Part shown: positions 51,679 through 60,900 of the stretch, in pieces
Numbering within the stretch: the stretch's first letter is position 1
Layout of the letters: each line of letters begins with the position of its first letter
Assembly (NCBI RefSeq): GCF_008107725.1
Contig: NZ_VIRN01000083.1
Coordinates: 156,968 to 220,967, forward strand
DNA: 64,000 bases
Source of the DNA: Marinobacter sp. BW6
GTDB taxonomy: Bacteria > Pseudomonadota > Gammaproteobacteria > Pseudomonadales > Oleiphilaceae
Direction of reading: 5' to 3'
Translations under genes and position numbers: made by a program
The notes under the pieces: generated by a model
Told to the model about the DNA's origin: nothing
The model's input: the letters and a program-made list of their open reading frames with translations, nothing else
Database searches by the model: none

Positions 51679-52260
51679 CTAACGGCTGCCGTGGAGTTCA
51701 CGATTATTTTGCTTGTCCCGGTCACTTTTCCGCACCATGACATAAACCGCACCGGTACCACCATGGTGTTTCTGGGCCGAATGGAATGCCAGGACATCGT
51801 CCAGTTCCGGGAGCCATTTGGCGAGGTAGCTCTTGAGTTGGGCAATGCCATCGGGATTGCGCTCGCCCTTGCCATGAAGAATGATGACCGAACGCAGACC
51901 ATAGCGCACACAATCGCCAATGAATCTGAAGACTTCACGCCGCGACTGCTCAACCGTCATCCGGTGCAGGTCGAGACGTGCCTCAATGGGATACTGGCCA
52001 AGCCTTAGCTTACGAAACACGCCGTGCTGGATGCCCGGCCGCTGCCAGCTCAGTACATCGTGGGCAGTGAGTGGTTCCACCATGTCGGAAGTCAGCGGGT
52101 TGGTATCCCGCATCGGCTTTTCCACGGCCGCCCTCTGACGTTCCAGGTGGCCCGGTGTCAGTTCGCGGGGCGTTGTCACCTCAGCCCGGTTGGGCTTGCG
52201 GATTCGCCGGACGTCTTTCATTTCCTCAAGAAAGCTGAGGCGCTCTTCTTTGGTAGTCAT
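51679..52260 (-). CDS. Smr domain-containing protein
   Basis: 193 residues. A charged N-terminus of about 90 residues precedes a C-terminal Smr (small MutS-related) domain: LDLHRMTVEQSRREVFRFI, IILHGKGERN and HGGTGAVYVMVRKS. The family includes nucleases, and enteric SmrB acts in ribosome-collision rescue by cutting mRNA; LDLHRMT and the HGKG motif are conserved here. Whether this is SmrA or SmrB is uncertain. It is divergent from the DUF294 gene. Confidence 0.9.
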   Translation of the reverse strand: MTTKEERLSFLEEMKDVRRIRKPNRAEVTTPRELTPGHLERQRAAVEKPMRDTNPLTSDMVEPLTAHDVLSWQRPGIQHGVFRKLRLGQYPIEARLDLHRMTVEQSRREVFRFIGDCVRYGLRSVIILHGKGERNPDGIAQLKSYLAKWLPELDDVLAFHSAQKHHGGTGAVYVMVRKSDRDKQNNRELHGSR

Positions 52261-52430
52261 GGCATTACAATTAATGACCTGATTCAGGTACCGACTTTAC
52301 CACCCGGGTAACCGCCCTTAAAGAAAACTGATCTATGTCAGGCTTACTGCGACCAAAATCGTAGGGCGACGGGCGCTCTGGGTAAACTACACTTCCCAGG
52401 GACAATAATAACCAGCGAGTGACTACGGAC
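52261..52430. promoter_or_regulatory. Divergent intergenic region, smr / DUF294 gene
   Basis: About 170 bases between divergent starts. It contains a CCTGATTCAGG palindrome (near 52278) and a CTGGG/CCCAG hairpin (near 52379-52400). TAAACT inside the hairpin is a weak -10 candidate for the plus strand, with no matching -35. No operator was recognised. Confidence 0.25.
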
Positions 52431-54347
52431 ATGGCCTCAGCGAACCAGGAAAACGATCGCCCCCAGAACATCCGTGCAATGATGACGTTTCTGCGGGAGC
52501 ACGCGCCTTTTTCAAGCATGGATGATACGCATCTGGCTCACTTCGCCGAGAACGCCTCCATTCAGTTTTACGCCGATGGTGATGTCGTCCTGTCCCCCGA
52601 CCAGGGCGTCGTTAAACGGTTTTACGTGGTGAAACAGGGTCGGATTCGTGGCGAGCGCCATAATGAAAAAGAAGACCGCACCGAAACGACTTTTGAAATA
52701 AGCCAGGGCGAATGCTTTCCCCTTGCTGCCATGATTGGCGAGCGGCCAACCAGAACCCTGCACCGGGCAGACGGCGACACCTTCTGCCTCAGCATCGGGC
52801 AGACGGCATTCGTTACACTCTTTGCTGAAAGCGAACCGTTCCGGGATTTTTGCCTGCGGGGCGTCAGCAGCCTGCTCGATCAGGTAAACCGGCGCATACA
52901 GTCAAGTGCCATGGCCTCAATAGGGTCCAGCACGTCCCTCGATACGCCACTGGAACGCTATGCCCTGCGCAATCCGATTGTTTGCTCGCCCGACCTTCCG
53001 GTGCGTAAAGCCGTGGCTCGCATGCATGAAAACAACGTCGGCAGCATTATTGTTACTGACGAAAACCGACACCCGACCGGCATTTTTACATTGCGTGACC
53101 TGCGGACCATGATCGCCGAGGGCACAGGTCCTCTGGACACTCCCATACAGCAGGTAATGACCAAGAACCCCTGCTGCCTGCCTTCCCATGCCGACGCGTT
53201 CGAAGCCGCCATGCTGATGGCAGAGCATCATTTTGCCCATTTATGCGTCATCGATGACGATCACAAGTTAATTGGCGTGGTTTCGGAACGCGATCTGTTC
53301 TCCCTGCAGCGGGTGGATCTGGTCAATCTTGCCCGCACCATTGGCACCGCCACCCATTTGCGCACCCTGGTGAGCCTGCGAACCGACGTCTCCCGCCTGG
53401 TGGATGCGATGCTTGCCCATGGTGCTGACTCCGGACAGGTGGTCAAGATCATTACCACACTCAACGACGTGACGGTCCGGCGGGTTCTGGAGCTCAACAT
53501 CAAGAAAAACGACCCAGGAATTCCCTTTACCTGGCTGACTTTCGGCAGTGAAGGCCGTCAGGAGCAGACCCTGTTGACCGACCAGGACAACGGCATCCTT
53601 TTCCAGACTCCCGAAGACATGACCGAAGAACAGGTCCGCGAAAAACTGCTGCCCTTTGCCCGGAAGGTTAACGACGAACTGGCTGAATGCGGCTTTACCC
53701 TGTGCAAAGGCAACATAATGGCCAGCAACCCGAAACTCTGCCTGAGTGACAGGGAATGGGACGACTGGTTTATCCGATTCATTGACGCATCCACGCCACA
53801 GAACCTGGTGTATTCGTCAATCTTCCTGGATATGAGAGCCATCTATGGCCCGACAGAGCCTTTGGACGCCCTTCTGGATAAGGTCCTGACACGAATCCGT
53901 AAAAACGCTTTGTTCCAGAAAATGCTCGCCGGCAATGCCTTTCAGCGGAAGCCGCCGCTGACCATGTTTCGCAACTTCCGCTATATATCTGAAGGCAACA
54001 AGCACTCACTGGACCTCAAGCGTCAGGGCCTGGCGCCATTTGTCGAAGCTGTAAGGGTCTTTGCCCTGGCGAACGGTGTTGAGACGGCAAACACCCTGGA
54101 GCGTATGGATGAGCTGGCCAAAAAAGGCGTCTTCGACCCGAAAGACGCCAACGCCTGGAAAGAAGCCTATAGCCTTATTCAGGCAATCCGGATGAGAGCC
54201 CATCAGGAAATGCTGGCAAAGGAGGAGGAGCTGACAAACTACATCGATCCCGACGACCTGAACCCGCTCGACCGTCGAATCCTTAGGGAATCCTTCAGAC
54301 AGGCGCAGCGGTTACAGCAAAAGCTCGAAGTTACCTACCAACTCTGA
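52431..54347 (+). CDS. cNMP-binding / CBS / DUF294 nucleotidyltransferase-like protein
   Basis: About 638 residues. An N-terminal cyclic-nucleotide-binding-like domain (about 25-140, FYADGDVVLSPDQGVVKRFYVVKQGRI) is followed by two CBS motifs (about 180-300, PVRKAVARMHENNVGSIIVTD and AHLCVIDDDHKLIGVVSERDL). The DUF294 nucleotidyltransferase core has FGSEGRQEQTLLTDQDNGI, the GS-x-D-x-D pattern, and a C-terminal substrate-binding domain. The architecture is that of a PII-like uridylyltransferase relative of unknown target. ATG 52431 is used; a GTG 12 bases earlier is possible. It lies 16 bases before the exonuclease gene. Confidence 0.88.
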   Translation: MASANQENDRPQNIRAMMTFLREHAPFSSMDDTHLAHFAENASIQFYADGDVVLSPDQGVVKRFYVVKQGRIRGERHNEKEDRTETTFEISQGECFPLAAMIGERPTRTLHRADGDTFCLSIGQTAFVTLFAESEPFRDFCLRGVSSLLDQVNRRIQSSAMASIGSSTSLDTPLERYALRNPIVCSPDLPVRKAVARMHENNVGSIIVTDENRHPTGIFTLRDLRTMIAEGTGPLDTPIQQVMTKNPCCLPSHADAFEAAMLMAEHHFAHLCVIDDDHKLIGVVSERDLFSLQRVDLVNLARTIGTATHLRTLVSLRTDVSRLVDAMLAHGADSGQVVKIITTLNDVTVRRVLELNIKKNDPGIPFTWLTFGSEGRQEQTLLTDQDNGILFQTPEDMTEEQVREKLLPFARKVNDELAECGFTLCKGNIMASNPKLCLSDREWDDWFIRFIDASTPQNLVYSSIFLDMRAIYGPTEPLDALLDKVLTRIRKNALFQKMLAGNAFQRKPPLTMFRNFRYISEGNKHSLDLKRQGLAPFVEAVRVFALANGVETANTLERMDELAKKGVFDPKDANAWKEAYSLIQAIRMRAHQEMLAKEEELTNYIDPDDLNPLDRRILRESFRQAQRLQQKLEVTYQL

Positions 54348-54363
54348 CCTTCAGGCGTGAGAC

Positions 54364-55071
54364 ATGCTGGAACAAATCAAACAATGGATTGAGCAGCGCC
54401 GGGGTGGAAAGATTGGCAGCCACGATCCTGACAACCTGCCCACCCCGAAAACACCAGGGGAACAACTCCTTACAGATTGCCGCCTGATTGTCCTGGACCT
54501 GGAAACCACGGGGCTGAATGCTTCCAAGGATCAGGTGATCGCTATTGGCGCCGTGGCCATCCGGGGCGGAATCATTCCCTTAAGCGACCAGTTCGACCTA
54601 ATCCTGAGACGGCCGGAGCTGGATATAAGCGAAACCGTTCTCATTCATGGTATTGGCCCTGAGGCACTCACTCAGGGCCATGAGATCGAAGACGCCCTGC
54701 TCTATTTGCTTGAGTGGATGAATGGAGATCCGATCCTGGCCTACCACTCGGCATTCGACCAGAAATTCCTGGAAAAGACCCTGAAGGCGCAACTGGGGTA
54801 TACCCAGCCCCATACCTGGATGGACGTTGCAGACCTGATGCCGGCATTTTTCCCAAACACGAAAACCGGCGGCAAAGGGCTCGACAACTGGGCGGACTTT
54901 TTTGGCCTTGAAGTCAGCGAAAGACATCATGCCGCGTCCGATGCTCTCGCCACCGCCGAGCTTACCCTGGTAGCCCTCAACAAGGCCCGCGGGGAGGGGG
55001 TAAAAACCCTGAAGGGTCTGTACGACAAGCTGCATTACCATCGGCGGCTGCAAAAGATGCATCGTTTTTGA
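54364..55071 (+). CDS. 3'-5' exonuclease, DnaQ/epsilon-like (DEDDh)
   Basis: 235 residues. The DEDDh exonuclease set is complete: VLDLETTGLN (Asp, Glu) near residue 42, LAYHSAFDQKFLEKTL (Asp) near 125, and RHHAASDALATAELTL (His, Asp) near 190. It is smaller than, and distinct from, the polymerase III epsilon subunit, with no clamp-binding tail evident. It is paired with the DUF294 gene and followed by the symporter operon, an arrangement also seen around acetate-permease-like genes in Pseudomonas. The exact substrate is unknown. Confidence 0.88.
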   Translation: MLEQIKQWIEQRRGGKIGSHDPDNLPTPKTPGEQLLTDCRLIVLDLETTGLNASKDQVIAIGAVAIRGGIIPLSDQFDLILRRPELDISETVLIHGIGPEALTQGHEIEDALLYLLEWMNGDPILAYHSAFDQKFLEKTLKAQLGYTQPHTWMDVADLMPAFFPNTKTGGKGLDNWADFFGLEVSERHHAASDALATAELTLVALNKARGEGVKTLKGLYDKLHYHRRLQKMHRF

Positions 55072-55205
55072 ATCGATCCAGGACAGAACCTCTTGGAAAT
55101 AGACCAACGTCACGCCAAATGACTGAGAATTAGACCTTTTGCCAATATCTATAAATCGCTTGACCAGTAAAGTCAGTAGAGACAACTAGTCGGAGAAGTA
55201 CTTAT

Positions 55206-55280
55206 ATGAATAATAAATTCTCTAATCGAAGTGCCTCACCAAAAACCCACCCAACCTCCACAACAACAAAACAGGAGTGA
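55206..55280 (+). CDS. Putative 24-codon leader peptide upstream of the symporter operon
   Basis: An ATG at 55206 opens a 24-codon frame ending TGA at 55278-55280. It has a near-ideal RBS (GGAGAAG, 7 bases before the ATG). The peptide is rich in Thr, Ser, Pro and Lys, with TSTTTK near its end. Its last codons (CAG GAG TGA) contain the AGGAG ribosome binding site of the DUF4212 gene, whose ATG is 4 bases further on, so ribosomes finishing it would lie on the next RBS. No known peptide is matched; whether it is expressed is unproven. Confidence 0.45.
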   Translation: MNNKFSNRSASPKTHPTSTTTKQE

Positions 55281-55284
55281 TCCT

Positions 55285-55551
55285 ATGTCAGCAGGTCATA
55301 GCTACGATGCTGAAGCATACTGGAAGGCGAATCTGCGCCTGATATTCGGGAGCCTGATCGTCTGGGCCCTGGTATCTTACGGCTTTGCAATTCTGCTCCG
55401 TCCGATGCTTGCGGGTATTCCGATTGGTGGTACTGATCTGGGCTTCTGGTTCGCCCAGCAAGGTTCCATCCTCACGTTCATCGCTCTGATCTTCCACTAC
55501 GCGTGGCGCATGAACAAGATCGATGAAAAATTCGGCGTACACGAGGAGTAA
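55285..55551 (+). CDS. DUF4212 protein, small subunit of a solute:sodium symporter
   Basis: 88 residues with two membrane helices (about 17-38 and 52-70). The family block AYWKANLRLIFGSLIVWALVS and WFAQQGSILTFIALIFHYAW match DUF4212, the small partner found next to VC_2705-type symporters. AGGAG lies 8 bases before the ATG. The symporter starts 6 bases downstream, so the two form one unit. Confidence 0.92.
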   Translation: MSAGHSYDAEAYWKANLRLIFGSLIVWALVSYGFAILLRPMLAGIPIGGTDLGFWFAQQGSILTFIALIFHYAWRMNKIDEKFGVHEE

Positions 55552-55557
55552 GAACGA

Positions 55558-57324
55558 ATGAGCCAATTTGCCATTAACATCATGTTTGTAGGGGGCTCAT
55601 TCCTCCTCTACATCGCAATCGCTATCTGGGCCAAGGCCGGAAGCACGAGTGACTTCTACGTTGCCGGTGGCGGCGTTCACCCGATCACCAACGGCGCAGC
55701 AATCGGCGCCGACTGGATGTCCGCGGCATCGTTTATCTCCATGGCAGGCCTGATTGCTGCCGGTGGCTACGCCAACTCCACCTTCCTCATGGGCTGGACA
55801 GGCGGCTATGTTCTGCTGGCCATGCTGCTGGCTCCGTATCTGCGGAAGTTCGGCAAGTTCACGGTGCCCGAGTTCATCGGCGACCGCTTCTACAGCAAGA
55901 ATGCCCGCCTGGTTGCGGTTGTCTGCCTGATCGTAGCGTCTGTAACCTACGTTATCGGCCAGATGGCTGGTGCCGGTGTTGCCTTCTCACGCTTCCTGGA
56001 AGTTGATTCCACCCTCGGCCTCATGATCGCGGCAGTTGTGGTCTTCATCTACGCGGTTATGGGCGGCATGAAGGGCATCACCTACACCCAGGTTGCCCAG
56101 TACTGCGTTCTGATCGTTGCTTACACCATTCCTGCGGTGTTCATCTCCCTGCAGCTGACAGGGAATCCGATTCCGGGTCTGGGACTGTTTTCAACACACG
56201 TGGATTCCGGCATGCCGATTCTCGACAAGCTGAATCAGGTTATCACCGACCTCGGTTTTAACGAGTACACTGCCGACATCGACAACAAGCTGAACATGGT
56301 TCTGTTTACTCTGTCGCTGATGATCGGTACTGCGGGTCTGCCCCACGTCATCATCCGCTTCTTCACCGTACCCAAGGTGGCTGACGCACGTTGGTCTGCC
56401 GGTTGGGCTCTGGTATTCATCGCCCTGCTGTACCTCACGGCTCCGGCTGTTGCTTCCATGGCTCGCTTGAACCTTATGACCACCATCTACCCGGACGGCA
56501 CCGCAGCGGAGCCGATCCAGTATGATGAGCGTCCGAACTGGATCAAGGAGTGGGAAGTGACTGGTCTTATCCAGTTCACCGACAAGAACGAAGACGGTCG
56601 GATCCAGCTCTACAACGACAGCGAAGCCTTCGCGCCTACGGCTGAAGCCCGCGGCTGGAACGGCAACGAGCTGGTCGTTAACCGGGACATCCTGGTACTG
56701 GCCAACCCGGAAATCGCTAACCTGCCGGGCTGGGTCATTGGTCTGATCGCAGCAGGTGGTCTTGCAGCAGCACTGTCCACGGCGGCCGGTCTGTTGCTGG
56801 CGATCTCCTCGGCGGTCAGTCACGACCTGATCAAGGGTTCCATTAACCCGGCAATCTCCGAAAAAGGTGAGCTGCTGGCAGCGCGGATATCCATGGCGGT
56901 CGCTATCGTTGTCGCCACATGGCTTGGTGCGAATCCTCCCGGCTTCGCGGCACAGGTTGTTGCACTGGCATTCGGTATCGCCGCTGCATCCCTGTTCCCC
57001 GCGCTGATGATGGGTATCTTCTCCAAGCGTGTGAACAACAAAGGCGCAATCGCTGGCATGCTGACCGGTCTGGCCTTTACCCTGGCGTACATCTTCGTGT
57101 ACAAGGGCTGGCTGTTCATTCCGGGCACCAATAACCTGGCAGACACCCCCGAAAACTGGGTGCTGGGCATCTCCCCGCTGTCTATCGGTGCGGTTGGTGC
57201 AATCGTCAACTTTGCGGTAGCCTTCATTGTATCCAACGCAACTGAAGAACCGCCCGTTGAGATTCAGGAACTGGTTGAAAGCGTCCGTTACCCACGTGGT
57301 GCCGGTCAAGCTACAGACCACTAA
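55558..57324 (+). CDS. Sodium:solute symporter, VC_2705 subfamily
   Basis: 588 residues, about 13 membrane helices, SSS/SLC5 family. Family motifs include FYVAGGGVHPITNGAAIGADWMSAASFISMAGL, GLAAALSTAAGLLLAISSAVSHDL (conserved Na+-site region) and ISMAVAIVVATWLG. Relatives include acetate/pyruvate-type permeases such as ActP, but the substrate is not established. A soluble insert (about residues 305-380) contains an EF-hand-like loop DKNEDGRIQLYN at 342-353. The DUF4212 partner is immediately upstream; a strong terminator follows. Confidence 0.93.
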   Translation: MSQFAINIMFVGGSFLLYIAIAIWAKAGSTSDFYVAGGGVHPITNGAAIGADWMSAASFISMAGLIAAGGYANSTFLMGWTGGYVLLAMLLAPYLRKFGKFTVPEFIGDRFYSKNARLVAVVCLIVASVTYVIGQMAGAGVAFSRFLEVDSTLGLMIAAVVVFIYAVMGGMKGITYTQVAQYCVLIVAYTIPAVFISLQLTGNPIPGLGLFSTHVDSGMPILDKLNQVITDLGFNEYTADIDNKLNMVLFTLSLMIGTAGLPHVIIRFFTVPKVADARWSAGWALVFIALLYLTAPAVASMARLNLMTTIYPDGTAAEPIQYDERPNWIKEWEVTGLIQFTDKNEDGRIQLYNDSEAFAPTAEARGWNGNELVVNRDILVLANPEIANLPGWVIGLIAAGGLAAALSTAAGLLLAISSAVSHDLIKGSINPAISEKGELLAARISMAVAIVVATWLGANPPGFAAQVVALAFGIAAASLFPALMMGIFSKRVNNKGAIAGMLTGLAFTLAYIFVYKGWLFIPGTNNLADTPENWVLGISPLSIGAVGAIVNFAVAFIVSNATEEPPVEIQELVESVRYPRGAGQATDH

Positions 57325-57370
57325 GCAACATCTCAGCCTGATTCGTTCAATGAACTGACAGGTTGATACT

Positions 57371-57407
57371 GAACGGGCTTCCTCAATGAGGGAGCCCGTT
57401 CTTTTTT
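57371..57407 (+). terminator. Terminator after the symporter gene
   Basis: GAACGGGCT (57371-57379) pairs with AGCCCGTTC (57393-57401), with an inner CCTC/GAGG and a 3-base loop, then TTTTTT. It separates the symporter operon from the downstream signalling genes. Confidence 0.92.
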
Positions 57408-57421
57408 GAGGAAGTCATTAT

Positions 57422-57928
57422 ATGTTCTGGACATTTGTCGCTACTGTAGTTTGCGGCCTTGGCGCTGCCGGTATTGCACTGGGTATTCGCGCCGCCACCC
57501 GAAATAAAGCCCCGAAGTGGCTCATCCCGGTTTTCGCCGGCGCGGGCATGCTCGGCTATCTCATTTACATGGAATACACCTGGTTCGACCAGAAAGAAGC
57601 TCGTCTGCCGGACGAAGCGGTGGTTGTGAGTACCGAATCCGACGGCATCCTGTGGCGGCCCTGGACCTTCGTGCTTCCCTACGTCACCGCATTTTCCACA
57701 GTCGACACCAAAAGCATCAGCCGTGACACCAGCAGCGAAGACATCGTCCGGTTCACCCTTTATCGCTTCGAGCAGAAAATGACGGACGCGGTTTCCCACC
57801 GCATTCACATCATTAACTGTGCGACCCGGGAACTGGTGCCTCTGGGATCAGACGGAAACCCGCGAGTGGATAACCTGAAGCTGCTGGAACCCGGAGATCC
57901 CCTGTATGAAACCGTCTGCGCCGAGTGA
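57422..57928 (+). CDS. Unknown membrane-anchored protein
   Basis: 168 residues, not assigned to a named family. Two hydrophobic helices (about 1-23 and 34-50) are followed by a soluble domain of about 115 residues with RLPDEAVVVSTESDGILWRPWTFVLPYVTAFSTVDTKSI and a C-terminus holding two Cys (INCATRELVP, ETVCAE). The soluble part is most likely periplasmic. It sits between the symporter terminator and the sensor kinase (53 bases away), so it may be transcribed with the kinase. Its placement suggests a role with the transporter or sensor, but that is inference. Confidence 0.75.
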   Translation: MFWTFVATVVCGLGAAGIALGIRAATRNKAPKWLIPVFAGAGMLGYLIYMEYTWFDQKEARLPDEAVVVSTESDGILWRPWTFVLPYVTAFSTVDTKSISRDTSSEDIVRFTLYRFEQKMTDAVSHRIHIINCATRELVPLGSDGNPRVDNLKLLEPGDPLYETVCAE

Positions 57929-57981
57929 TGCCTCGTTAGCGTAATGCTTCAACCTGCTGATACTGTCGGGAACGCGTAACC

Positions 57982-60900
57982 ATGATTAGTGCCTGGCTGC
58001 TGGTCCTCATTTCCATCACCTACATCTCGATCCTGTTCGTGATCGCCTGGGCCGGCGACAAACACCCCGGCCTTTATCGCAGGCGCCTGGCACGCACGCA
58101 CATATACGCACTGTCTCTGGCAGTCTACTTCACCTCCTGGACCTTCTACGGTGCCGTTGGCCGCGCCACGCAGGAGGGTCTGGGTTTCCTGCCGATCTAC
58201 CTGGGGCCATTACTGGTTTTTGTTTTCGGTGCACCTTTGCTGCGCCGGATCATCTATATCAGCAAGCGCAACAACAGCACATCCATTGCTGACTTCATCG
58301 CCTCGCGATATGGCAAATCCCAGCTCCTGGCTGCGATGATTGCGACCTTCGCCCTGATCGGCAGCGTCCCTTATATCGCCCTTCAGCTGAAGGCAATCGC
58401 CATGGGCTTCAATGTGCTCTCGGAAACGGGCACCAGCTATGGTGAACTCAGCACGGCAGCCTGGAACGATTCCGCCTGGTATATCACCATGGCCCTGGCG
58501 GTCTTTACCGTTCTTTTTGGCACCCGGCACCTGGAATCCACTGAACATCACCGAGGCATGATTCAGGCTGTTGCCTTCGAATCCCTGATCAAACTCGTGG
58601 CGTTCGTGGCTGTCGGCCTTTTCGTCGGCTTCGGACTTTACGGCGGTTTCGGAGACCTGTTTGACCGGGCAAAAGACGCTGACCTGATCGGCACCCTGAC
58701 CACCGATGGCATTGAGACACCTGCGTTCATTACCCAGACACTCATCGCAATGCTTGCCATCATCTGCCTGCCACGACAGTTTCATGTCATGGTTGTCGAA
58801 AACACCGATCACCGGGACTTCGAGATTGCCCGCTGGGCCATGCCTATTTACCTGGTGGTCGCCAGCGCGTTCGTACTGCCCATCGCAGCCGCTGGTCTGC
58901 TGTCACCGGAGGCGTCGGCCGGCAACCCCGACATTCTTATCCTTCAGTTACCGATCTTGGCCGGTGAAGAATGGCTGGCGATACTGGCGTTTCTTGGGGG
59001 CGGTTCAGCCGCCGCAGCCATGGTTATCGTCTGCTCCGTCGCCATTGCCACGATGGTGAGTAATGAAATCATCATGCCAGCCCTGCTGAAGTTTTTCCGA
59101 CCGCGCATGAACCAGCGTGCGGATCTCAGCTACCTTTTGCTCAGTATCAGGCGGGTCGCTATCTTTGTTGTGCTGCTCACGGCCTATGGGTTTTACCGGA
59201 TGGCCGGCGAGGATTACAGCCTGACAGCCTTCGGCCTGCTCTCCTTTGCCGCAGCAGCACAGTTCGGGCCGGCCCTGGTTGGCGGTATTATCTGGCGCCG
59301 GGGCAATTACATGGGCGCCGTCTGGGGGCTTGGCCTCGGTTTCCTGATGTGGTGCTACACCCTGCTGCTACCGGCGCTCGCCACCACCGGCTGGGTCACC
59401 GATACGCTCATTGAGCAGGGACTCTGGGGCCTGAACTGGACACGGCCCACCGCGCTGTTCGGCTCCGAACTGGACCAGACCAGTCATGGCATTATCTGGA
59501 GCCTGGGGATCAATACGGTGGTGTACATCGTACTCTCGATGCTGACCCGTCAGCGTGTCCGCGAGAAAATCCAGATTGCTTCCTTCTTCCACGATCCACA
59601 GCCCAAAGCAGAAACCGCCCAGCATCAGAGCTGGCAGGGTGAAATACTGACGTCCGACCTGCAGGCGCTTACTGACCGATTCATGGGTGAAGAACGTTCG
59701 GAAACCATCTTCCGGAATTACGAACGCCGCAATGCCATTCGCTTGCACCCACATCGACCGGCTTCCGCACATTTGATGAAATATATCGAGCGTCAGCTGG
59801 CGTCGGTAATCGGTGCATCGACCGCACGCGTCGTACTGGAGTCCACTCTTACTGGCCGGGACATGCAGATCGAGGACGTGGTCAGCATTGTCGACGAAGC
59901 TTCCCAGGCCATGACGTTCAGCCGGGAATTGCTTCAATCGGCTATTGAAAACATAAGCCTGGGCGTTTCTGTGGTTAACCATCAGCAGCAACTGGTGGTC
60001 TGGAACCATCGTTATCTGGAACTGTTCACCTATCCGAAAGGTTTCGTCAGAGTCGGACGCCCAGTTGAGGATCTGATGCGTTACAACCTGACCAACGCCA
60101 ACCTCTCAGCCCGCAGGATTGATGAGATCGTGGCAGACCGCTGTACCAGTATGCGGGAGGGCCGTCCTATGTCCTATGAGCGGCAGAGGCCGGATGGAAC
60201 CGTTTTGCGCATTGATGGCAGCCCGATACCCGGGGGAGGCTATGTCACCACCTTCCAGGACATTACCGCCATGCGCCGGACCGAGCAGGCCCTGAAGGAA
60301 ACCAATATTTATCTCGAGCAACGGGTGAAGGAGCGTACCCAGGAGCTCCAGGTCATCAACGAACAGATGCTGAAGGCCAAATCCGTGGCTGAACAGGCCA
60401 ACCAGAGCAAGACTCGCTTCCTCGCCTCGGCCAGCCATGACCTCCTTCAGCCACTGAACGCAGCACGACTATTCACCTCTGCTCTCGCCGGCAAAGCCGA
60501 TGACGGCGAGATGAAAGATCTGGTAGACCACATCGACAGCTCACTCGGAGCGGCCGAAGAGATCATCAGCACCCTGTTGGATATTTCAAAGCTGGACGCG
60601 GGCGCGCTGGAACCGGATATCGGGGTCTTCCCAGTCAACGAGATCATGCGTCACCTGGCAACCGACTTTTCGGCAATCGCCAAGGATCAGAATCTGGATT
60701 TGCACGTTGTGCCCAGCACGGTCTGGATCCGTTCGGATGCCAAACTGCTGCGCCGCGTGATCCAGAATTTCCTGTCCAATGCGATACGCTACACGCCGGA
60801 AGGAAGGATCCTCCTGGGTTGCCGACGCCTGAAAGGCTATATCCGTATAGAAGTCTGGGACACCGGTCCCGGCATACCCGAGGATCAACTGGCGCACATC

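Noticed and set aside
55231..55284. Longer start for the DUF4212 gene adding 18 residues
   Set aside because: AGGAG before the ATG at 55285 and the family N-terminus fit the shorter form; the extension overlaps the leader ORF in another frame.
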